Source: Klebsormidium nitens
Taxonomy: Eukaryota; Streptophyta; Klebsormidiophyceae; Klebsormidiales; Klebsormidiaceae
NCBI GenBank assembly: GCA_000708835.1
Contig: DF237199.1
Span: 1-64,000, forward strand
Length of the DNA stretch: 64,000 nt
Reading direction: 5' to 3'
Part shown: positions 44,660 through 56,500 of the stretch, piece by piece
Position numbering within the stretch: the stretch's first letter is position 1
Layout of the letters: each line of letters opens with the position of its first letter
Notes under the pieces: generated by a model
Database searches by the model: none
The model's input: only the letters and a program-made list of their open reading frames with translations
Told to the model about the DNA's origin: nothing
Made by a program: the position numbers and the translations under genes

Positions 44660-47645
44660 ATGAGCACTCTCCTTCTTCCACGTTTGGCTCGCAGCCAGCT
44701 CGCAAACCTTTGCTCCTCCACGTCTTCAAGGAAAGCTAGCCCAACTCTAGAAAGCATTCCACGTCGCTTAGCTGCTGCGTCCCACCAAAGCCCCCTGCTC
44801 CAATCCAGATTGACACAGCTTTCAGAAAGCAAAGGGCCTTTGACAGCAAAGCCGGTTAGGAAGCTGAGTAGTCCCAGCCAAGCTCTGGTGACACGGGCAC
44901 TGAGGACACAAGTGGAGACTAGCCCATCAAAAAACATGTGAGACTCGCATTGTATTTGTACTTGGAATCCACAATGCTGTCAGACTTTGATGCCTGTTTG
45001 CTGCAAAATCCCCCGATGCCTAACATCTCAATCACTCCAGGATTATAACAGCCTCAAAGCTGGCCCCATTGGTTCAAAGTCCCTCGTCCTAGGCAGATCC
45101 TGTTCTGCTTTCTTTCTAATAGTCTCAAGTATAAGCTGACCTTCCTCTCAGGACAGCATGCTTTTCTAACTCTACAATTTTGTATCGGCAAATGACCTTG
45201 TTGATCGATTTCCCGATTTTGCAGGTCGCTGCGTCTCATCCCCAATAAGGGACTGTACGTGTCTACCCCAACCTGGTGGCTTGAAAGCAGGTTCCACTTC
45301 AGTTTTGCTGAGTAAGTATTATCCGGCGATCCTCATTGGTGGGCAACTCAATTCCAGACTTTTCTATGACATCTTTGGTTCACAAATGCAGGGGGGTTTA
45401 AAATAGTTGTGTCGGCCACATACAGAGCAATTTGTGAGGAAATTGGAAATGGGCAATGCCAGCCTCATCTTCATCTTATCTTGGCATTCTTTTTCCCCAT
45501 ATCCTAGAAAGCCTACTCTTCCTTGAAGTATTGCAATGATTGGGCAATGCCAGCCTCAACTTCACCTTATCGTGGCATTCTTTTTCCCCATATCCTAGAA
45601 AATATACTCTTCCTTGAAATATTCCAATGATCTGCCTTCCTGCAAACACGCTCAGAATGAGTCAGGCTCTGATCAGATTGCAAGAAGTGAAAGCACTTGA
45701 GGAGTTAATTTTGTGAGACTGGATCAAGTCCAAGTGAATGGGTCACCAAAGATTTATCTCTGTGCTCCTGGAGCAATTTCTCAAGGTTATCGTTGTTGCT
45801 TTTCCAAGTGTAACCGTTGGCCATATGTTTTCCTGCAGGCACTATGATCCCAAGCGGACCGACTTCGGAGTGCTGCGGGTGCTCAATGATGACCTGGTGC
45901 AGGTGAGGAGTTGCAGATGTCTCCCTCAAGAGCTTCGTGTCAGAGTTCAGATTGCTAAGGGTTTGCTAGACAAGAAAAGGTAGAAAGCATATTGGAAGAG
46001 CAACATGACCGAAACATAGTAAGCAAAGGAATGGACCATGAGTGCTTGTCACATTCTTGAAATTCATGCCAGTATCTGTCACGAGCATTGTGGATATTCT
46101 TGTTTTATTCCAGTGCCCAGACTGCTTCGCAAGTCCAACCGTTGATTCCACGTGAACGATGGTACAGATCCCTGTACTGTGATACTAGGAAAACATGACA
46201 CCTCAATTTTTCGTGTCTTGCAGCCTCACTCTGGTTTTGGGACGCATCCCCACCGCGACATGGAGATATTCACCTACGTCGTGAACGGGGAGCTGTGGCA
46301 CAAGGACAGCATGGGCATGGCGGAGTCCCTGCCACGCGGCTCCGCCCAGTACCTCAGCGCAGGGACTGGCATTACACACTCCGAGATGAATAATGGTGAC
46401 AAACTGTGAGTGCGCGCACACCCCCCCAACTCGGACACGAAGTTTTCTGCAGACAGCGGGGTTCAGTCTATGTGACGGTGTATGACTTCAGTGTTCTTGA
46501 TTCTCTGGACTACCTGACTGTGACACTAGAGTGGTTTACATTTACGCTGGTGCCTCGAAGGGGCTTTCTGTATGGGCCTCCTTTTCAGGGACCTTTGGCA
46601 AGCTGGCCATTACTGGAAAGCAGAAATAACCGTTAAGTAAACAAATTCAGCAAGAATGTCGAATCTACTCATATTGAATCCGGGGAGTGAGACCAGAGTG
46701 GATTGTTGTCCCAAACATACCCAACAAGCATCCGAGGGAAAATCTTTGAAAAAACCCCATCGAACTACCTATGGTTGGAATCAAGTCCTGCAATCGCAGC
46801 ACAGTTTTTTTCGACTCTCCTCGACTCAGTCGAACATACTGACCCCCGACGCCCCTGCTCCTTCCCCAGGCTGCGCTTCCTCCAGATCTGGATCAAGCCG
46901 GACGCGCGCGGCTACAAGCCCAACTACGGGTCGCGGCAGTTCCCGTCCAAGGAGGTGCGCCACAACCAGCTGCAGCAGCTGCTGACCAGCTACAAGCGGG
47001 CCGCATCGGAGGAGGACACGGGGAGCGGGGTCATCCCCATCCACCAGGACGCCAACATCTACGTATCTGAGGCGGACCCGGGAGTGAAGCAGGAGTTCAC
47101 GCTGGAGAAGGGCCGCCAGGCGTACCTTGTGTGCATTGAGGGGGCGCTCAGCGTGAACGGGACGGACATGGAGGAGCGGGACGCTTTGGAGGTGAGGATG
47201 CGGTGTGGGTGACTGCCAGCGAAAGTAAGGCGGAATTGTGGTGTTCTGCAAGGGGTTTCTGCTTGAGAGCCAATAGGGTATGGCGCGTGAGGACAGGACG
47301 CTGCCGGAGTTGCCAGGGTAGCATGCTGCGTGCTTCCAATTGCTTGAAGCCCTGAGATCGTGGACGCTTTGAGACCGTTGGTGTGGATGGACTGAGTTTC
47401 AGTATACGAGCGGACAGCCGTGACCTTCTGGAAGAACCAGGCCCAACATTTCAAAGCAGACGTTGATTGTTTTGACGTGATTTGGACCATCTTGGCTGAT
47501 AAGTCTTGTGCAAGTTCTGATTTTCGTCGTCCTTTCTCGTGGCTTGCAGGCCGTCGCCCCCAAGACCGATGCTCTTCCCTTGAACCTGGAGGCAGATGCG
47601 CAGAAAGGCGCGCACTTCCTGATGATCGAGATGGCCCAGCCGTAG
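44660..47645 (+). CDS. Pirin-like cupin protein A with N-terminal presequence (6 exons, 342 aa)
   Basis: Exons are 44660..44937, 45225..45311, 45839..45902, 46224..46405, 46870..47191 and 47550..47645; phases agree and the stop is TAG. The pirin core begins at the exon 1-2 junction: MSLRLIPNKGLYVSTPTWWL, then FGVLRVLNDDLVQ. Next come the metal-binding segment GFGTHPHRDMEIFTYV (two His) and GTGITHSEMNN (His and Glu), the usual Fe(II) ligands in this family. The C-terminal cupin has LQIWIKPDARGYKPNYGSRQ and HQDANIYVSEAD. Pirins are nuclear cofactors or quercetinase-like enzymes; plant pirins have been linked to G-protein and NF-Y signalling. The first exon adds 92 Ser/Arg/Leu-rich, acid-poor residues that look like an organelle transit peptide (inference). 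A paralogue lies just downstream. The core looks intact. Confidence 0.88.
45451..45632 (+). repeat. Two-copy 91-bp tandem repeat in a pirin A intron
   Basis: Copies start at 45451 and 45542, each with GGGCAATGCCAGCCTCA at its start and TTCTTTTTCCCCATATCC in the middle. They differ at about nine positions. Lies in the 45312-45838 intron. Confidence 0.85.
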
Positions 47646-48926
47646 GCCATGGAGAACACAGCTTGCTGTATACAATAGAGTTATGACAGCCGCAAATGAG
47701 CTAGGCGGCTCTTGCGGGGTGCCAACAATAGGTCAAAGAAAAGTTGGCTTGGTGGTTGTGGAAACGTTTATAGGGGCTGGCTGAGTTGAGCTGTCGGGTT
47801 TAAGATCTAGTTCAACAGCCATATTGCTTAGCTTAAAGTTAGACGTAAGTTGCAAGAATAAATACTTGGGCATCCGCATTCAATTGCATGCTGCACCTAC
47901 GCACAGCATTAGAGAGGTCGTATATTCTGAACTGGGACATGTTGTGCAGACGGCCTAGAATGTAACATAATCTGACGCCAGCAATTGGTTGAGAACATTT
48001 TGCATTTTTAGGAAGTCTTGAGTCCCAACTGTTGCTACATTCCATCGAAGGGTCGGCTACTTGTTTGGGATCGAACACAACGAACGAATAAAAGTTTAAA
48101 CTAGACACCCACCGGGCGACCTGATTTTATGCTGATTGTATACACATGTTTCTTCGCTTGCTTCAAACCATGCTCATCGTTCAGGTTGATTGGCAGTCAT
48201 AGGCGCGGGGAGCGCGGAACTGGAACACGTGTACTAGCAGGATGCGCATTATGTACGTGAACACTGTCTCTATCTAGTGATGCAATATTGACGGTCGGCA
48301 CATAACGAATTGATGTACAAGAGATCATAGTGTGTTCAAACGTCATGTACGTGTTCAACCATCATGAGTCATGTGCCCTGGAGTCACTTGAGGGTTCTGA
48401 AAACCAACCGGCTACTTAGACGGACCTTTGCAAGCGATTGTATACAGGGGATATACAGCTGCAGGATCTGCATGGCCATTTGTTCACAGAATGTGTAACT
48501 CGGTGATGATTGTTTGCATTTGGCCTCGAACTCTACATGGCCTCAATGGATTTCAAGGGGAGTAAACAAACAACCAACAGCAAATTATCTATATCCGGCC
48601 ATGACAACCACCGTCGATATCCATTGCGACGTTTCAATCAGATCGTGATGCCATCTCATGCGGAACTTTAAGCTCTAGAGCTAGTCTAGGGTCCCTTAAG
48701 TTTCTGAAATCTTCTTGTGGCCTTTCTGCCTGACCATGCCCGAGTCCCCCCGGCCAGACGGCACGAACCAATGATGGCATCTGCATGACTCACGAGCCGG
48801 GCACGAGCCCCCCTCACGAGACTCGCCGCCTTGGCAGCTTCATGGCCACCGTGGATAGCTGCTGTTGCGACTTGCAAGAATTCGTTAAATAGGCTCGAAA
48901 TAACGACCAGTTAACGGGCTGTGCCA
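47646..48926. other. Intergenic; no gene seen
   Basis: Spacer after pirin A. Contains AATAAA-type signals (for example AATAAATAC near 47858) consistent with 3' ends, and otherwise unstructured AT-rich sequence. Nothing else supportable. Confidence 0.45.
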
Positions 48927-49466
48927 TCATCCGACGACTAATTCATCATCTGTGGCCGAGTCGTAGGGATCCCTGGATCCCTTTGCACTAGCGTGTCCGG
49001 ATTGGCCCCGAGCGGAACCGGAACCAGTTGGCAGCTTTCCGTCCGTTCGGACTCGTCTCACCGGAAAGCCGTTGCACGAAGTTGGCGGGCAGCTCCACTT
49101 CAATGAGCAAGCGTCACGGTCGCCAGAATCGGCTCTTTTTGGACATTTCAGGCGAAACCCGGAAGGAGTTTGGGTAACGTGGTAGTGTTTTGTGACCCGC
49201 AGTTCTCGGGATTTCTGGGCACCGTCGATCCATGTCGAATTTGAAGGCTGAAAAGTGATGCATACATCCGTTCGACGACGTACTTTCGGTGGTCGTCCGA
49301 CCTTTCGCCGGCTCCTTTCGAGATGGTTCTCGACTTGCCAAAATGCAGCCAAAAAGATCTGAGCGGAGGGGAAGGCGACCGCGAGAACATTCCTCGTGCA
49401 TGCTGGAGATCTCAGGAGAGAGCTAGGGAAGCAAAGAGTTGCACTACTTGCACTGGCAGCCTGCAT
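48927..49466 (-). CDS. Hypothetical Cys-containing basic protein (179 aa)
   Basis: A GC-rich open frame on the minus strand from ATG 49466 to a stop at 48927. The middle reads TFQPSNSTWIDGAQKSREL and HYHVTQTPSGFRLKCPKRAD, followed by a small Cys cluster (CSLKWSC, PPTSC) and an acidic end DSATDDELVVG. The first 45 residues are hydrophobic/Ser-rich and could be a presequence. No family recognised. It would be divergent from pirin B. It could be a chance open frame in GC-rich DNA. Confidence 0.3.
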   Translation of the reverse strand: MQAASASSATLCFPSSLLRSPACTRNVLAVAFPSAQIFLAAFWQVENHLERSRRKVGRPPKVRRRTDVCITFQPSNSTWIDGAQKSRELRVTKHYHVTQTPSGFRLKCPKRADSGDRDACSLKWSCPPTSCNGFPVRRVRTDGKLPTGSGSARGQSGHASAKGSRDPYDSATDDELVVG

Positions 49467-49907
49467 GGGCGCATGTACCTAGGTGTCTCCTAGCAATGAT
49501 AATCTCAAGTATGCAGAGCGCTCCAGCAATGGAGGGTCGCAGCAGATCTGAGGATGTCAGGGAGCTTGAAGCTCTGTCTTTATTATTGCTGCTGCAGAAA
49601 TCAGTTCATCATTGTTCTGACCGTAGACCTTCCGGGCATCCACTTCTGCAATCCAAGGCAACGGCTGCTCTGCCATGTTTGTCAGGCGGTGGCCACATTG
49701 CGGGCATATTCCAAGAGTTTACCGCGCAGTGCGCTGGAAAGAGTGTTGGAGATGGACATTGCACTGCTCTTGACCATTGTGAGCTAGAGCGCCGGAAGCC
49801 AGCATATCCTTACACAGAAAGCGGCTGGCAAACGCAAGACAGAAGTGCCAAGGTTGCGTCCTCAGGCAGGGGCAGAAGAAAAGCAGGGCGTTTGTGTAAA
49901 AAGCATC

Positions 49908-52312
49908 ATGTAAGCTGCTCAGCCGCTCTGAAGATTAGAAGTGAAGTTGTGCAGAGGTACCTGGCTTCGCTTGTAACTTATTCTGTGACACTGTCTGCTG
50001 CTGCTGGTGGTGCTGGCTAATGATTGGAGAGCCAGGTAAGGGTGGCCACCTAGTTGCAGGGGATCCACAAGACTTTGATTGGGGTCCTTGTTGGTCTGTG
50101 CAAGTTCAAATGCCCAGACCTGTCTCATCCGCTTGTGCATTCAGCAGGGGTAAATACACAGACAGTGCAAGAATTAAGTGCATGGCAATCAATGATGGAC
50201 TGGGTGTGTCAAAAGCACAATGCATATCCAACGAGCAGTGATGTCAGTGCTAGCTATCCAAAGAGTATTCCAGGATCAGAAGAAGTCTCATTGTACAAAA
50301 TGCGGGGCCTTTATGCTTTGCATTTCTTTGCTGGAAGACTCATGTGCATTACAGTTGTTTTCCATACTCCACTAGAATGTGGGTCCCTCACTGATCTCAA
50401 CTGCATTGCTTGATGTATATGAAGTACCTCAAGTGAGATTCCCTGCATTGTTTTCTGAAAGGCCACATTTAATCACAAAATGGTACTGAAGTTTCTTTCT
50501 TGAATGCAGGTCTTTACGCCACATTCCAAGCGACCGACTGCATGTCTCCACTCCCACTTGGTGGCTGCAGTCGCACGTGCATTTCAGCTACGCAGGACAT
50601 CAAGACCCAGTTCGAGACGAGTTTGGGGTCCTCCGTGTGCTTAACGATGACATTATCCAGGTAAGTGTTGTCAATATGGTTACTGAGGATTGTGTGGCCC
50701 TCCCAGTGTGAAGAAACTAGTTTGTCTTTGAAGCCAACAAATGGCAGCTTGTGAACTCTTGATGCTGCTGCCTACGTTGGCGAGTGGCTGGTGATTTATC
50801 TACTCAGCTTGTTAAGCTTGAAATCATGCCTCTACATTTCTTCCTTCACAATTCTAGCTCTAGGCGATGCTAGCTTAAGCAATCACGTCTTCCATAGCAC
50901 GCCTGCAATAAGAGTCCACATCGGTTGCTTCGAACATGCAAATAGTGAGGAGGTTCCTTGTCGTGCAGCCCCTTGCTGGATTCAACACGCACCCGCACCG
51001 GGACATGGAGCTGGTGATGTACATTGTGGAAGGGGAGATGCTGCACAGGGACAGCCTGGGGGGCACCGGCCTGCTGCCGCGGGGGACGGTGCAGTACCTG
51101 GGGTCCGGGACGGGGATGACGCACTCGGAGATGAATCAGAGCAACACAGCCCCGTGAGTAATGGTGCCTGGGAAGCTTCAAGAGGTCCTGGACAAAGTTA
51201 TCTGGATGCAGTCTTTTTCGTAGAAACTTCCTTTTCAGGCGCGGACTCAGGTATGAAATAAGAGATGTGAGGGAACGGAACGGCACATGAATATGTAAAG
51301 ACTGGGGTCTGATGGCCGCTGAGAGAACAGGGTAAAACAGGGATCGATCAGCTTTTTGTCTGGCCATGCTAGTACCTCCAACAGTACCCTTTGACTTGTG
51401 GTTTGGACCTACTCGGACTTATCTCGCCTTGCCTAATCTCTGATCGTGGAAACTTTCTACGGTTTTTTCCTGCATGAGAAGCGCCGTCCTTTTCCCTGAT
51501 CCTCACCTTGTGTCTTTTCTTTCCAGGTTGCGTTTCCTCCAGGTCTGGATTAAGCCCGACGCGCGAGGCTACCCCCCTGCTTACGCCTCCCGGCAGTGCA
51601 CGAGGGAGGAGCGCCACAACAAGCTAAAGCAGCTGGCGTGCGGTCACCAGGGTTTGATGGCCAGCTTCTCAGCAGGGGGTGGCAGCGGCAGCCTGGACAT
51701 GATCTCCCTGCGCCAGGACGCCAACATTTTCGTGTCCGAAGCGGACCCGGGCGTCCGGCAGACGTTTGCACTTGAGAGGGGCCGGCAAGCGTACCTGGTA
51801 TGCATGGAGGGCGCGCTCACTGTGAATGGCGTCGTGCTGGAGCAGAGGGATGCCCTGGAGGTGAGCCGACGCACCTCGCTTTTGTAGGTGCTCCTTAGAA
51901 GAAGGTGCGGTGGCGCGTTTGGAGGGCTCGCGGAACCGGGCTTGTTTTCAAGGGCAACTCTCGTTGGCAAGGTTTTAGGATTGTCGAACTTGGAAAGGAC
52001 ACTGTTTGTCAACCATTTAGAATGGGGTATTGAAGGTGGTTGAATCATTGACGTGAGCTTGATGTTGTTGGTTCTCCCAAATCATTTGATTTGGTCCGAG
52101 TTGATTTGGTTTCAGCCCATTACGAAGCACCTGACAATCTGGGCTCTCTTGGGACAGCTTGTGCACCTCTTGATACTCGTGCACTTCTTGATACTCGATT
52201 GTATAAACTGCAGGCTGTTGCCGGAAATGACCAACCGCTGCCGCTGCGGTTCGGGGCCAGCACCGAGACGGGGGCGCATTTTCTCGTCATTGAAATGTCC
52301 GGGGTGGACTGA
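49908..52312 (+). CDS. Pirin-like cupin protein B, tandem paralogue (256 aa if the split start is correct)
   Basis: Well-supported exons are 50510..50660, 50969..51153, 51527..51860 and 52214..52312, in phase and ending in TGA. They contain SLRHIPSDRLHVSTPTWWLQ, FGVLRVLNDDIIQ, GFNTHPHRDMELVMYIV with two His, GTGMTHSEMNQ with His and Glu, then LQVWIKPDARGYPPAYASRQ and RQDANIFVSEAD. Compared with pirin A, the intron after the FSFAE segment is missing while the other introns are at the same sites. The coding start is the weak point: a donor CAT|GTAAGC at 49910 would supply the AT of an ATG completed by the G at 50510, giving M-SLRHIP exactly as at the pirin A junction. The frame upstream of that has no Met, so no presequence is evident. 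Role as for pirin A; loss of the targeting exon would imply a cytosolic or nuclear location (inference). Confidence 0.8.
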
Positions 52313-53555
52313 CAGCATGCGTGTGCGGAAAGTCCATACTTGATTGATGCCCTCCGTATGATTGGACATTTTAATGGAAAGTCTAAAATGACATTGTTCC
52401 GTAGCGATCACATTGATCGTCAAAAGGACAGTCATAGACGCAAGCTTGCATGCGTAGGTTTATGGCTGCTGGAGATCAGCACCAGTCTTGAATCCTTTCT
52501 CTTATGAAAGGTTTTTAGAGTAAGGGGACCTTTAATTACGTAGCTGTGATAATGACGTACTTGCAGCCAGCAGGTTCCGCACATCGCTCAAGAGTCACCC
52601 AAGTTAGCCAGACTGTAAGATAAAACAAGCTTGTGTAGGGAAGGCCAGTGGGAGATCCTGGCATCCGCCAGGAGCGAGCCAGGTCTGTTGCAGGCTAGTG
52701 TATTGTCCAGTACCTGTTGGCAAACATTGGTGGTGGGCTTAGAAGTAGACGCTGATTTGCATGTGTACATACATAGTGCGCGGCAGCGCCTAATTTATAT
52801 CATCTCGACTCTCAAGTATCCAATACTTGGTCAAGTCCGGCTATATATATATCGCTTGCCGTACATAGATGTGTCTTTAATCATTCAGTGATGCCACAAG
52901 CTTCAACCATGTACTGTTCCATGCATGCTCACTCGCAAAGCTTTGTTCCATGCTGAAAAAGTTGCTTTGTGTGGGGAAATGCTGCAGGCCAAATGCAGGG
53001 TCGAGCATGTCATGCAATGTATAGTAAATTGCCGCCGGCGCCATGTATAAACGAACGATAGTTTTAGCACAAGCATTGATTTACACAGCACATGCATGAT
53101 CGAACCCATATAACATCAAACGATCCAACCGTCGTAGTTCGACTAAGGTCTTGCCGGCTCGCTCAATGCATTATTCCATCATCGGCTTGTTAGCGTCCAA
53201 TTATTCCGAAAAGCTGCCATCGGATGGGCCACGGGCCCCGTTTTCTGATTGCAGATTGAGGCTGAATCGTTTAAAAGTTCTTCATCCGTCCCGTGTCCGG
53301 TTCACAAGCTACACTCAAGAAAGCCGTTTCAGATAACACGTGGGCTTACGATGCCTACTCAAGCCACTTGCCTGCTTAATCCTGTCAATTGCTCTTTCAA
53401 CTCCTTCTTCCGCTATATCCTAACGGGCCTCAGCCCCTCCCGTAGCCTTGCTCAAATTTAGGTCTGTGGACCCCAGTCTCCAAGTCCAGTTATTAGGTCG
53501 GCCGCTGCCTCAGTTCGTTGCTTTCGGGCTTCCGTCAGAAGTCCTCCGCCTCCGG
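52313..53555. other. Intergenic between convergent genes; no gene seen
   Basis: Should contain the 3' UTRs of pirin B (+) and the RING-PHD gene (-). A (TA)5 stretch lies at about 52842. Short ORFs at 52631-53461 show no coding features. Confidence 0.45.
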
Positions 53556-56500
53556 CTACCCCGCCTCCGGCCGTGCATGCCCCAAGGTCATGCAGTACGT
53601 ACCCCCCTTTTTGTTCCGCTTGCACTGGGGGCAAGCCTGCGGCCTGTCTGGATCGCGGGGCCCCCTCTTCTGCGAACTCGGTGTTCTTGGCTCTAATTTT
53701 GGCTGCTCCCCGGCTGGCACTCCGTGCCCCAACGCCGAACAGAAGCGGCCACCTTTCTTTCGCCTCCTGCATTTCTCGCAAGCTTTCGTACCAGGTTCCT
53801 CGCTGCTCTTCCGCTTCCCGCTCAAACTGTCCTTCGGAAGCGCCTGCTTCGTTTTCCTCCTCCCATCGTCCACCCCTCCTCGCGCTTGGCCCACGCCTGC
53901 CCGTTGCGCAATCGGACAGTCCTCCGAGGATGTCTCGTCCGTTTCTGGCCGACCTTCCGCCTTTGCCGTAGTTTGTTCCCAGGGTTCCGAGCTCGGCACG
54001 GACTCGGAATCGAACGTCGGCGAAACACTTCGCCGTCCTGAAACCTCGACTCGGCTGGGGCCCCGCCTCCCTGTCGAACCGACCCCAGTCACCCTACCCC
54101 GTTCCGCTCCGTTCCGTTCCGTGCCTCCCACATGCTCATCTTCCTGGCGGAATCCTGTCCCCCGACTGCCCATTCCAGCTCTCACAGACCCGGGATCCAC
54201 GTAATCCGTTTCCGAATCATACCCAAACTGGCGCTTCGCGAGTCGAGGGCTCCGCCGCACGGGGCTCATACCATCTTCCGCCAGATCCGGGGACGGAGGT
54301 CCGCTGTCCCTGATCGCTGACCCCGGCAAGACTGCTAAAGCCGGCGGCCGCAGACCGTTACCAGACCGGGTCCCATTACCGGTGTTACGGCCCGCCGCCA
54401 GCCGATCCTGAGCGGCGCGGTTCGTTTGCCGCTGCCGCCGCGTCTGGCGCTGCGGGTTCTGGGACGCGAGGCGCGGCTCGTCCAGGCGCGCGCACGCGGC
54501 CAGGAAGGCGGCGTGGCACGGGGGGCAGTACCAGTCGCCCTGCAGACAGCAGGGGGACGGCTCAAAACGGAACAAGCGTATGGCCGCCGATCCTGAGGGT
54601 GTGAGACACCTACTCGCAATCTACTGAGAATCTTGTGGTCGGCTACAAGAAGTAGCGCATACGAGCTAGCAATGAAGAAGCTGGGCAGGCTCCTAAGCTT
54701 ATAGAACATACTTAACGTAAGCACCACATGAGATAAGCATCAACTTCTAGAAGCGCGCAGTTGAATGGATCCCTACAGTTTTGCTCGTACTTGACACCTG
54801 GCAGAAAGAAGATTCGCTCAAAGAGCAAGCTTCTGGATTCCCTTCTGAACCTGCCGATCGCTCTGCCACAAACGAACCAACAGAAGAATTGAAAAACTTA
54901 TGCACATCCGTCTTCATTCTCCAATATAAGCCGGTGTCGCTTTTCTCCACACTTAGCCGGCATCACTTCCCCTCAACTAACCAGAGACCCTGCAGTGTTT
55001 GGAACGGTGGCTTTACCTCGGGGACGGCTGCAAGGCCGATGCACCAGAGGTGGTAGCCCTTGTTGCAGTTGTCGCAGATGAGGATGTAGTTGCCCGCCTC
55101 GTCCTCCGTCTCGTCCAGGCTGCACACCTGCACCCGCCGCACCCACCGCCGCGTCAGAAAAGTTGATCGCCATGGACTCATCAATTGACGAACTGCGATG
55201 GGGATCAGTTCCTCCGAAGAGAAACGGCAAGTGGCCGGCCAGGCACATTATCGCCTCGGGCGGGTTGTCTACGCTGAAAACAACAGGCAGTCCATTGAAA
55301 ATTGGTGGACCAGAGCGCATTGAGATGGAGCCCATCGGTTGACGTAGCCGTTGCTTTGCTGCTTCTGCTGGCCAAACCAGGCGAATCTGCGAAGTCTACT
55401 TCGATCCGAAGCGGCTAGATGTAGTAAAACCGTCCCAGGGACTCTGCAAGATCAAGCAGAATGCGCCTATGCTATGAGATACGTCAGAATGCTGACCTCG
55501 CACATGACGTCAGCGAACTCGTTGGCCCCGTGGTCCTCGTCGTAGCTGGGCCTCAGGTTGCGGTGCGCAATGATCGCGCCCTCAAACACGGGGATGCGCG
55601 CGCGGCAAGTGGGGCACCTGCCGATAAAGATTGGCACACGATGACGTTTGATAACAAGCTTTCTCTTCCAAAACGAGATGCCATTTGAGAAGGCGAACAA
55701 CAATTAACAGAAAGCTCAAGGAAACCCCGGCCCCAGTGAGGGCTGCCAGGGTTGTTTGAGCCGTGGCTAAAGCCTGTTCACTGAAACGGCAAAATGTCCG
55801 ACTGGACCGTCAAGGATTTGAGGCATACTGGAGGCCTGTTACAACAAATCCGTGGGAGTCTTCTCAAAATCAGAAACCATAAGAAGCTAAAAGCCGGGAG
55901 CTCGCTTTGCCCACGAAGAGCGCTACGGTTGAGGTGAATGGCGAGAGAACCTGTGACATGCCCAAGCGTTCTCCTTGATCTGAATAAATGACACAGATCA
56001 GTTTCACTACGACAAGCAAGAGTAGGGGCGGGCGCTCACGAGTTGCTGGAGGTGAGCCAGTTGAGGAGGCAGGGCCGGTGGAAGATGTGGCCGCACTGCT
56101 CCGTCTGGCACAGCTCGCCCTCGGCCTCCACGTCGAACTGGCAGATGCTGCACCGAGCTGCACGCACGAGGGGACGTGTTTTGCGCTCTATTTGAAAGTT
56201 TCGTTTTACCAGCGTGTAAGCGTACACAGCCAGAAGGGCAAAACATCGGGGCTCAGACGTTGGAAACAATCTTGTACCAGACGGACGGAGTGTTACCGAA
56301 GTAAGAACGAAAAGTAACATCCTCAAGAAAGCAGCAGGACGGGGCATGGTACACTCAAATACCAAAGGCGCGCAAGCCAGGCCTTGTCTCTTTCCCTGTT
56401 GGATCGTCCCTCACTTGAATGTAGGCACAAGTACCTTGCTGCAGGACGCTTTGCCAACGACACATCCCCGCAAAGCCAAATCTCAACAAAGTTTCGTAAG

